Assembly: GCA_031267115.1 (NCBI GenBank)
Contig: JAIRZS010000293.1
Coordinates: 1-14,512, forward strand
Length of the DNA stretch: 14,512 nt
Direction: 5' to 3'
Source of the DNA: Treponema sp.
GTDB taxonomy: Bacteria > Spirochaetota > Spirochaetia > Treponematales > Breznakiellaceae
Shown here: positions 6,301 through 11,607 of the stretch, in pieces
Numbering within the stretch: position 1 is the first letter of the stretch
How the letters are laid out: each line of letters begins with the position of its first letter
Made by a program: the position numbers and the translations under genes
Notes under the pieces: model-generated
Databases searched by the model: none
What the model was told of the DNA's origin: nothing
The model's input: the letters and a program-made list of their open reading frames with translations, nothing else

Positions 6301-8692
6301 AGTAGGCGGCCTGTTCGGAGACGGCATCTTCCTGCCCGGCAAGCTGTTTCGCGAAAGCCTCGCCCTGCCGGGAAAGCTGTTCTCTCAGGGCGTCGTCCTG
6401 TCCGGCAAGCCGTTCTTCAAAGGCCAAAGTCTGCCTGTCAAGCTGCTCGGCGGCGGCTTTTTCCCGCAGGGCAAGCCGCTCCGCGATAGTTTTTTCGATT
6501 TGCTGTTCTTTTTCGGCGGCGCTGTTCTCCCAATCCGAGAGGAATTGCTCCGCGCGGGACGAGGCCGCGCCGATCGCGGCGTCCCAGTCCGCGAGAAGCT
6601 GCCGGGAATCCTCCGCCTTGCTGGCGGCGGAATCTTCCCACTCTGTGACAAGGCGCTGCAGGGCATCGGCTTTTTCGGCGGCTGCGGCTTCCCATTCGGC
6701 GGCAAGCTGTTCGGCGCGGGATGCCGCCGCCCCGGCGTCTTTGTTCAGATTTTCAAGAGTCTGCCGGAAATCGCCGGTTTTGGCGGCGGCGGAATCCTCC
6801 CACTCCGTGACAAGGCGCTGCAAGGCGCCGGCTTTTTCGGCGGCTGCGGCTTCCCATTCGGCAAGCAGCCGGCCTGCCCGTTCTTCCCCGGCAGCCGCGG
6901 CCTCTTTCCACTTTTCAAGCTCGCCGCTCGCGTAGCTTTCCGCGCGGGATTCCGCCTCGGCAAGAGCCTCGGAAAGCCGCTCTTTGATAGCGCCGGCGTC
7001 GCGCTCGATCTGCTCCTGCAAGGACCCAAGCCGCGCTTCCAGATCGGCTGTTTCCCCGGCAAATTTTCCGGCGGCTTCCCCGGCGGCCTCTTTCCATTTC
7101 GCAAGCTCGCCGCTCGCGTAGTTTTCCGCGCGGGATTCCGCCTCGGCAAGGGCTTCGGAAAGCCGTTCCTTGATAGTACCGGCGTCGCGCTCGATCTGTT
7201 CCCGCAAAGACCCAAGCCGCGCTTCCAGATCATCGGTTTCCCCGGCAAATTTTCCGGCGGCCTCCCCGGCGGCTTCTTCCCACTTCGCAAGCTCGTCATT
7301 CGCGCGGGATTCTGCCCCGGCAAGGACGCCGTCCAGTTTCTGTTCCACATCCCCGGCTGTACGCAGAATTTGGTCCTGTATCCTGTTGATGCGGTTTTCA
7401 ATGACATCGGCGGTTTCGGCAAAGGTGCGATCCTGCTCGGCAATTGCCGCCGCAATAGCGGTTTCCCTTTCGGCGGCCCGGGCCGCAACCGCCTCGTCCC
7501 GTTCCTCAATTTCCCGGGTAATACGCGCGCCGGTTTCCGAGGCGGCCTCCTCCAGGGCGGCAAGCTGTTCCCGCGCCTTGACGCCGCTTTCAGCCGCCGC
7601 CTTCTCCAGAAGCGCGATCTGTTCCCGGCCCCGGCCCCCGGCTTCGGCAACCGCGGCTTCCAAAGAGGCAAGCTGTTCCTTGTTTTGCAGCAGGGCTTCT
7701 TCGGAGGCTTTTTTCCAGGATTCCTTTTGGCCGCGGGAAAGGGCGTTAAGCTCGTCAATATCCTTTTTTAAATCGTCTTTCAGATGCCGGTGCTGGGCGG
7801 CGAATTCGTCGCGTTCTTTTTTCCAGGAATCCTTAAGATCGCGGATAGATACCTGGACTTCGGCCACCCTGGCCTTTGAATCCTCATGGTAGGCCTTGAA
7901 TTTTTCCTCAAGCGCGTCCCGGAACTGCTTGACGCGCCCCGCGGCCTGTTCCCGCAGTTTTTTCAGGGCTTCGTCCTCAAGCTTGTCCGCCCGTTCCCCG
8001 GCACGGATAATCGCTTTTTCCAGGGCCTCGCCGATAAGCGCCATATCCCGTTCCAGGTTTTCTTCCCGCTGTTTTTCAACCTGGGTTACCGCTTCCCGGT
8101 GATCCTCAACCCGGCGCTCTATGGTCTCGGCAGTCGCCTGGATATCCGAAACCATAGCTTTTACCAAAGAGAGAGTCGCCTCCGAAACCCGTTCCATGGA
8201 TTCCGCGTTTTCCCTTTCAAAACGGCCCTGCGCTTCCTGGAGTTCCGTTTCAACCGCCTTAAGTTTGTTTTCGGCCTGGGTAACGCGCTTTACCGCGTTC
8301 TCCACAAAAGAGCCTTCGTCCCGGACCCGGTTAAGATTTTCCTGCACCCTGCCGGTCATGCGAACCAGTTCTTCCAGGGACGCGTCGTAACCCGATATCC
8401 GCTCGTCGATCTTCGCTATCGCGTCGGCCTTAGCCTGGAGTTCCCCTTCGGTAAGCACCAGCTTTTCCAGAAGCGCCCTGGCGGCGCTCTGGTTTACTTC
8501 CAGATCCACCGCGTAATCGCGGACGGCGGCTTCCCTCTGCTCGACAAATTCGTCCAGTTCGCCCTTGAGCCGCTTGCCGTACTCGCGGATCTTGTCCAGG
8601 GTGCTGTTCCGCCGGGTAAGCTGGTAGTACAGCCCGAAGGCGAGAATCATGATACCGAGTGTCAGGAAATTGCCAACCGTAAAAAAACCCAT
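3308..8692 (-). CDS. Giant membrane-anchored coiled-coil protein, SpiroCoCo type, with C-terminal helix-turn-helix
   Basis: The 1794-residue product has one N-terminal hydrophobic helix (residues 6-25), then about 1700 residues of Ala/Glu/Lys/Gln/Leu-rich helix with almost no proline and no cysteine-rich or catalytic segment. The last 43 residues form a separate domain with a helix-turn-helix look (VVKLARQGWKTDEIAKAVKL then SRGEVELIL). This architecture is what I know as the SpiroCoCo family of spirochaetes, whose role is not established. Internal repeats include two near-identical 62-residue units (about 464-587), a 54-residue repeat (about 608-691), a Trp ladder of 18-residue step (595-721) and hendecads (737-846). 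The ATG at 8692 starts 5 bp after the HAD stop; no strong ribosome binding site is seen, so translation may be coupled. The product is probably a long inner-membrane-anchored rod in the cytoplasm, as the C-terminal domain would need to be. Confidence 0.88.
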   Translation of the reverse strand: MGFFTVGNFLTLGIMILAFGLYYQLTRRNSTLDKIREYGKRLKGELDEFVEQREAAVRDYAVDLEVNQSAARALLEKLVLTEGELQAKADAIAKIDERISGYDASLEELVRMTGRVQENLNRVRDEGSFVENAVKRVTQAENKLKAVETELQEAQGRFERENAESMERVSEATLSLVKAMVSDIQATAETIERRVEDHREAVTQVEKQREENLERDMALIGEALEKAIIRAGERADKLEDEALKKLREQAAGRVKQFRDALEEKFKAYHEDSKARVAEVQVSIRDLKDSWKKERDEFAAQHRHLKDDLKKDIDELNALSRGQKESWKKASEEALLQNKEQLASLEAAVAEAGGRGREQIALLEKAAAESGVKAREQLAALEEAASETGARITREIEERDEAVAARAAERETAIAAAIAEQDRTFAETADVIENRINRIQDQILRTAGDVEQKLDGVLAGAESRANDELAKWEEAAGEAAGKFAGETDDLEARLGSLREQIERDAGTIKERLSEALAEAESRAENYASGELAKWKEAAGEAAGKFAGETADLEARLGSLQEQIERDAGAIKERLSEALAEAESRAESYASGELEKWKEAAAAGEERAGRLLAEWEAAAAEKAGALQRLVTEWEDSAAAKTGDFRQTLENLNKDAGAAASRAEQLAAEWEAAAAEKADALQRLVTEWEDSAASKAEDSRQLLADWDAAIGAASSRAEQFLSDWENSAAEKEQQIEKTIAERLALREKAAAEQLDRQTLAFEERLAGQDDALREQLSRQGEAFAKQLAGQEDAVSEQAAYWKEVISRQLALQEDAIADKTGEWEKTASGRFARQEENFRLSLDGLENQLASIQEKTASVSADIERQLGMAMEETEARARALIGEELERWQSSAESNTAEWKNTAETALAEWRETIASEREKAQALIAVWKETALKTAETLSEEAAARSGAIIADAEARDAALAEKLRRRDKELTEEAARRDTAIETNAAALEERVRLLCEQAESDASRIEAFLADTLKQAEEQARAAASGELDAWRKTAGENLEKWRLSIEEMDEKAGKLVSGWNSAAAETGRLVTETGARAEALFTQTLKTAAEDARAAAGEEKDRVDGLLAALDEKLGAFEKEAGETVAALQKKLANTAAETGRKVLEETDARLGEYRAAQTRQYEFLDTLAEDSARLDGELRRYMRETENRVRQDFALFEETSNKEREAAAGTFGLAVQSLRNELDQAEKELETLKAKSYDNVSKQLDVFESDFTAGLAARGEHIEKQLEEWKLKLDSDLSSLSEDFSAQRQQLELNFSEELREQLQEQRERLAADLEHLKAETDAFGESIQGKMTQSGETLDDFKEQLEGDLAEARSSADIQVKAELGRFSLSLSENLKQAQRDMASSLKQIAAQVDERGGELSALQEASRKGIEDWKEKLAVRIKDTDGAMEEMRRRARELVAENEERLAAVRAAIEDVRDEAESYKAEMLSRVDADVRQLDAAIANADRRIHDFVAQTKLFEQADILKQNLEQRIEDLQGDIDGLDQRRAEAAELEAQFAKIKRLEDEVNAKMTRFLSEQRRIELMEADFNRLLLTSQAVETKLTEVTASDDTLQAIQIQIRKFNDALSETEEKFQHIEKKNQTLEAINQSVDRNFSTLKQTETELKQLIADLKTRHDEQETLRLSIEKLAADNEKAQATADKLTILDKDLAGIESRIKDMQKAREWIARAETRLEDLNKEIQDQVKLVGNVLKEEGGSPSRARGAPTISARENVVKLARQGWKTDEIAKAVKLSRGEVELILELNSGSKG
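6620..6870 (-). repeat. Intragenic 162-bp (54-residue) repeat in the coiled-coil gene
   Basis: The encoded motif W-E-A-A-A-A-E-K-A-x-A-L-Q-R-L-V-T-E-W-E-D-S-A-A occurs twice, 162 bp apart (matching bases begin at 6691 and 6853), and the nucleotide sequences are nearly identical over about 85 bp. The period of 54 is three times the 18-residue Trp spacing of this region. Confidence 0.8.
6932..7303 (-). repeat. Intragenic tandem repeat, two 186-bp (62-residue) units in the coiled-coil gene
   Basis: Units 6932-7117 and 7118-7303 are tandem and nearly identical in DNA, with only scattered substitutions, many of them synonymous. Part of a further unit is visible at the lower-coordinate edge (GELEKWKEAA). 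Each encodes ELAKW-EEAAGEAAGKFAGE, then a DLEARLGSL segment, then ERLSEALAEAESRAENYASG. The low divergence points to a recent duplication or ongoing gene conversion within the rod. Confidence 0.9.
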
Positions 8693-8697
8693 TGGTA

Positions 8698-9411
8698 TTA
8701 ACTTAGCACATAAAATGACAATTGGCGATAGCTGGAGAAGACAAAATCCGCATAACCCGCCCGTTTCCCCCCGGGGCGGCCCCCGGAACGGCGCCTGCGC
8801 AGAAGGGAAGGGGCGATCAGCGCGGCGTTCATCCCGGCGCTTTTGGATCCCAGGACATCGTAAGAGACACTGTTCCCCACGTAGAGGATGCGTCCGGGCG
8901 GGAGGCCCATTTTTTCGGCCAGGGCAAGAAAGGGCGTTTTATTCGGCTTAAGCCCCCCGGAAAGCTCCGAGCAAAGCTCCGCGTCCCAGAATCCGGAAAG
9001 CCCCATATTTTCCAGCTTGCGTTCCGGGGGCAGGTCCGAAAGCAGCCCCAGCCTGATCCCGGCATCGCGGAATTCCCGCAGCGTTTCCTTTACGCCGGGA
9101 AAGAGCGGCACCCGCCTGAAAACTTCTTCCCATCCCCGGTAAACCAGCTCCTCGTGCCGCGCCCGTACCAGGCCGGGATCCTTTTTCAGGTATTCCCCCA
9201 TCAGCGCGGCCTGCCTTTCATAGAAAGCCGGGGCGGAGAGGCTTGCGGTATTGCTTTTTCTGATTGTATTGCGCGCCTTGCCCCAGGCCATTATCAGCGG
9301 AAGTTCTTTTAAAACAAAGGGCAGGATACGGATATAAAACTGGTAATTTGCGTACAGCGTCCCGTCCAAATCAAACGCGACCCCGTCGAACTTTTTTTTC
9401 ATTTCCGCCAT
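8698..9411 (-). CDS. HAD-superfamily hydrolase (phosphatase-like)
   Basis: The HAD motifs appear in order: motif I FDLDGTLY with the nucleophile Asp near the N-terminus; motif II LLSDL; motif III lysine in GLKPNKTPF; and motif IV YVGNSVSYDVLGSKSAG. Motif IV has GN where GD is usual, but the second Asp (in YD) is kept. A helical cap of about 80 residues lies between motifs I and II, as in phosphoglycolate-phosphatase-like enzymes that act on small phosphorylated substrates; the substrate cannot be read from sequence. I place the start at the ATG at 9411 (MAEMKKKFDG). An in-frame TTG at 9423 would add four residues and an ATG at 9402 would remove three. The stop is 5 bp before the coiled-coil gene, so the two are probably co-transcribed. 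Whether the pairing is functional is unknown. Confidence 0.87.
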   Translation of the reverse strand: MAEMKKKFDGVAFDLDGTLYANYQFYIRILPFVLKELPLIMAWGKARNTIRKSNTASLSAPAFYERQAALMGEYLKKDPGLVRARHEELVYRGWEEVFRRVPLFPGVKETLREFRDAGIRLGLLSDLPPERKLENMGLSGFWDAELCSELSGGLKPNKTPFLALAEKMGLPPGRILYVGNSVSYDVLGSKSAGMNAALIAPSLLRRRRSGGRPGGKRAGYADFVFSSYRQLSFYVLS

Positions 9412-9439
9412 ATTACCATGCAATTGCCCGGATAGGCTA

Positions 9440-9660
9440 GGCAGACGGGCGCATCCTGCCGCGCCGGGCCTGTGGCCCTCCGCGCCAGGACCGGGCTTTA
9501 CGGGGCTCCGCTATCGCTCCGGCCCCGGCGCTCCGCGCCGGGTCTAAACCCCTCCAATCCCTTGCGCTGTTGCCGCCCCTTTTGTAAATTCCGCGGCTAT
9601 GTATTTAACCGCAAAGTCAAATCGAACTGAAGGTTCGCAGTCGAATAAGTTAAAGAAGTT
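9440..9660 (-). repeat. GC-rich interspersed repeat, copy B (inverted relative to copy A)
   Basis: Read on the minus strand it carries the same ordered blocks as 252-465: an ACTTATTCGACT block, GACTTTGCGGTTAAAT, GCGCAAGGGATTGGAGGGG, GGAGCGATAGCGGAGCCCCG, TAAAGCCCGGT and GATGCGCCC. Its variable segments differ from copy A: an 8-bp stem CCCGGCGC/GCGCCGGG (9524-9531/9535-9542) replaces the 11-bp stem. It begins about 30 bp upstream of the HAD gene, so the HAD promoter may lie in or next to it. Confidence 0.7.
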
Positions 9661-9670
9661 CTTATTCCCT

Positions 9671-9697
9671 ACTTCTTATACTTCTTATACTTCGTAG
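9671..9697. repeat. 9-nt tandem repeat, three units
   Basis: ACTTCTTAT occurs twice in tandem (9671-9679, 9680-9688), followed by a third unit with changes (ACTTCGTAG, 9689-9697). It lies between copy B and the TGCCTGGCA string. Confidence 0.7.
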
Positions 9698-9718
9698 TAA
9701 GAATCTTCAAAGAAATTC

Positions 9719-9752
9719 CTGCCTGGCATTTTTTGCCCGACTTTACGGTAAA
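9719..9752 (+). repeat. TGCCTGGCA-T6 string plus CGACTTTACGGT box
   Basis: TGCCTGGCA followed by six T, then CGACTTTACGGTAAAA, recapitulates two elements seen around 231-249 and 279-327 near copy A. Here they are on the + strand, opposite to copy B, suggesting a second partial element placed back to back. It may alternatively be a weak terminator. Confidence 0.5.
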
Positions 9753-9757
9753 ATGGC

Positions 9758-9870
9758 TTAGTTCATGGTCAGGAATAGGCTTAGTTCATGGTCAGGAACA
9801 GGTATAGTTCATGATCAGGAATAGGCTTAGTTCATAGTCAGGAACAGCCTTGGTTCATGGTCAGGAACTG
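9758..9870. repeat. 23-bp tandem repeat array, five units with alternating types
   Basis: Units start at 9758, 9781, 9804, 9827 and 9850 with an exact 23-bp step and no spacers. The core is TAGTTCATGGTCAGGAA. Units 1 and 3 end AATAGGC, while units 2 and 4 end AACAGGT and AACAGCC, so the array looks like a duplicated 46-bp dimer plus a last partial unit. Each core has a short inverted repeat (GTTC/GAAC in units 2, 4 and 5). No gene covers it. Confidence 0.9.
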
Positions 9871-9900
9871 TTTAAAGAAAACTCCCGGCGCTGCCGGGAG
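9871..9900 (-). terminator. Intrinsic terminator for the minus-strand envelope genes
   Basis: CTCCCGGC-gct-GCCGGGAG (9882-9900) is a perfect 8-bp stem with a 3-nt loop. On the minus strand it is followed by TTTTCTTTAAA. It lies about 170 bp after the stop of the secreted-protein gene at 10067 and is the best end point for that transcript. Confidence 0.6.
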
Positions 9901-9908
9901 AAAGTATC

Positions 9909-9971
9909 GTGAGACAGGAAAGGCTGTTCCAAAACTTCAGTTTTTCGAACAGCTTCTTTAGATTATCTCAC
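9909..9971. repeat. Nested inverted repeat
   Basis: The outer arms GTGAGA/TCTCAC (9909-9914/9966-9971) enclose the inner arms GCTGTTC/GAACAGC (9923-9929/9947-9953) around AAAACT-tc-AGTTTT. The whole 63-bp stretch is nearly symmetrical. It could be a hairpin RNA, a miniature transposable element remnant or a regulatory site. Confidence 0.6.
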
Positions 9972-10066
9972 AATTACAATAATACGTAATGTCTGGATAC
10001 TAGATCATCCCGAAAGGTTTGTTCCTAATATTCTCCTTTCACGAGCTTTCGTGTCGCAACCCAGCC

Positions 10067-10519
10067 TTATTCCTCTACCCGCACGAACTGAACACGCACG
10101 CTATGCGGGGCGTCCGGATAGGGCGGAACGAGCAGCGTAAAGCGCGTGTTGCCCGAATCAAACTGATAGATGCTTGCCCAGCGAATGCCATAGAGGTACT
10201 CAAGCGGTGAATCGGGAAAGTCGCATTCGATACGGAGGAAGGGCGCTCCGGTAATGGTGTCCGCGCTTTCCGACCAGAGGCCGTCGGCATCAAAGCAAAC
10301 TTCCTCGCCGTTTGCCGTCGCGTTCACGCTGACGATACAGGTTCCGCCTTTGATGAAGATAATCTCGTAGAGGTCGCTGCGGCGCGCGCCCTGCGGGTCG
10401 GTATAGTTTACCCGTCCCAGCCAGCATTCCGTTGCGGGAAGGATAAAGGGAGACTGCTGCGCAAACAGCGGCGCAGCGAACAGAGCGAGAAGGGTGAAAA
10501 AAAGTTTTTCGTGTTTCAT
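10067..10519 (-). CDS. Small secreted protein of unknown function
   Basis: The 150-residue product starts with a signal peptide: K at residues 2 and 5, a hydrophobic core LFFTLLALFAAPLFA and an A-x-A-type cleavage site before QQ at about residues 21-22. There is no lipobox cysteine, so it is likely periplasmic or exported rather than lipidated. The mature part, about 129 residues, is rich in beta-prone aromatic residues and has two cysteine-containing stretches (ATECW, KGGTC) plus VCFD and RIECD, which could form disulfides. No known domain is recognised. A ribosome binding site, GGGAGC (10524-10529), precedes the ATG by 4 nt. It follows the TolB-like lipoprotein gene by about 50 bp, with a strong hairpin between them, and is the last gene of this minus-strand run. 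Confidence 0.8.
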   Translation of the reverse strand: MKHEKLFFTLLALFAAPLFAQQSPFILPATECWLGRVNYTDPQGARRSDLYEIIFIKGGTCIVSVNATANGEEVCFDADGLWSESADTITGAPFLRIECDFPDSPLEYLYGIRWASIYQFDSGNTRFTLLVPPYPDAPHSVRVQFVRVEE

Positions 10520-10535
10520 GGGCGCTCCCGGCAGA

Positions 10536-10567
10536 GCGGAACCGGACGGGTAACCGTCCGGTTCCGC
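10536..10567. other. Perfect 14-bp hairpin in the 51-bp gap between two genes
   Basis: GCGGAACCGGACGG and CCGTCCGGTTCCGC are perfectly complementary around a 4-nt loop. On the minus strand it follows the lipoprotein stop at 10571 by only 3 bases, but no T-run follows (the next bases are TCTGCC), so it is not a classic intrinsic terminator in that direction. It ends 7 bases before the ribosome binding site of the downstream gene. It may protect the 3' end of the upstream message or modulate readthrough. Confidence 0.75.
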
Positions 10568-10570
10568 CTT

Positions 10571-11524
10571 TTACTCTATTATGTTGACACGCGCCCGGTA
10601 GACTTCGTCTTTCCCATTCGCGTCGGAGATAAAATATACGTTATTGTATTTATCCCAGCTTGGAAAAGTGGCGTTTACACTTCCGCCGGTTAACGGGGAG
10701 AGGCCTGTCCCGTCGGCTTTCATGTAGTATATCTGCCATTTGGAACTCCTGCTTACAACTGCCTTCTTACCCCGGGTGCCGGTAACTTTTGCTTCCGCGC
10801 CTTTCTGAAACAGAATATACTGCCCGTCACCGGAATATCTTGGGTAGGCACAGTTATAGCCGTCCGGGTCATTATAAAGCTCTGATACCTGGGTACTCTC
10901 CGCGTCCATTTCATAGATGTTGCCCTGGCGGACAAACAGGAATTTGTTCTCGAAGGGATGCCACGAAGCGGACCAACCCTCGCCCAGAATGGTATATTCG
11001 TTGCCGTTGTCTTTCATGGAGACAAGCTGCTGTTGAAGAGGATCATCTGCCAAGGTATTGCAAAGAACAACGCCGTCGCGGACTGACGGCCATATTTCAC
11101 CGTTTGTATTTCTGGTAATGTAGGTTTTGCCGCCTCCGCTTATGGTCGAGCGGATTAGTTTATAGGTGCTGTCCTCCCAGAGTCCATATATAAAGGTGCT
11201 GCTGTTCTCGTACCACGCCGGGGCGAATCCTCCGTCTTTGAGCAGCGTCGTCTTTGCGGAACTGCTTACGTCCCGCAACAACACGATATTCCGGAGACCG
11301 TCGCTCTTTTCCCTTTCGCAGTATATCAGTTTGGTCCCGTCAGGGGAAACGTTTGCCCAGTCTTTAAACAGGCCGTCGTTGGTTATCCTGCTTACGTTCG
11401 ACAACAGCGCGGGATCCCAAAAGGTAACTTCCTCTTTCGTTTTTTTTGCAAATAATCCGGCGCATCCGGCAACCAGAAACGCCGCTAAAACCACAAGTAC
11501 AAGTACAATTACTTGCTTTTTCAT
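10571..11524 (-). CDS. Lipoprotein with TolB/PD40-like beta-propeller repeats
   Basis: The 317-residue product has a lipoprotein signal with lipobox LVAGC (Cys21), preceded by a basic start and a long hydrophobic core. The mature part has several beta-propeller-like blades of the PD40/TolB kind: a D-G-T-K-L-I-Y pattern near residue 62, SWHPFENKFLFV, YPRYSGDGQYILFQK, and FPSWDKYNNVYFISD followed by an -EVYRA strand. TolB-like propellers mediate protein contacts in the periplasm; no enzyme activity is evident. The start has a strong ribosome binding site (GGAGG, 11531-11535, 6 nt before the ATG). It is separated from the upstream FGE-fold gene by 83 bp containing palindromes, so it may have its own promoter. 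The product is likely anchored in the inner or outer membrane. Confidence 0.83.
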   Translation of the reverse strand: MKKQVIVLVLVVLAAFLVAGCAGLFAKKTKEEVTFWDPALLSNVSRITNDGLFKDWANVSPDGTKLIYCEREKSDGLRNIVLLRDVSSSAKTTLLKDGGFAPAWYENSSTFIYGLWEDSTYKLIRSTISGGGKTYITRNTNGEIWPSVRDGVVLCNTLADDPLQQQLVSMKDNGNEYTILGEGWSASWHPFENKFLFVRQGNIYEMDAESTQVSELYNDPDGYNCAYPRYSGDGQYILFQKGAEAKVTGTRGKKAVVSRSSKWQIYYMKADGTGLSPLTGGSVNATFPSWDKYNNVYFISDANGKDEVYRARVNIIE

Positions 11525-11549
11525 AAAAATCCTCCAATTTTCGTTTGTC

Positions 11550-11579
11550 CATATCCATACGGATATGTTCTTTTAGAAC
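11550..11579. promoter_or_regulatory. Two abutting palindromes upstream of the TolB-like lipoprotein gene
   Basis: CATATCC-atac-GGATATG (11550-11567) is a perfect 7-bp inverted repeat, followed immediately by GTTCT-ttt-AGAAC (11567-11579). They lie 26-55 bp before the start codon at 11524, in the 5' leader or promoter. They could be an operator, or hairpins separating the upstream transcript. No clear promoter hexamers were identified. Confidence 0.45.
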
Positions 11580-11607
11580 CACCATAAGGCGGCATAAAAT
11601 ACGCGAT

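Noticed and set aside
5187..8701. Long open frames on the + strand opposite the coiled-coil gene (for example 5187-6305, 6500-7771, 7886-8701)
   Set aside because: They mirror the Ala/Glu-rich low-complexity coding sequence on the other strand, giving Ser/Arg- or Phe/Gly-rich translations without domains or ribosome binding sites.
9758..9870. CRISPR array
   Set aside because: The units are contiguous with no unique spacers, and no cas gene is present.
9882..9900. Terminator for a + strand gene
   Set aside because: No + strand gene precedes it, and the T-run lies on the minus-strand side.
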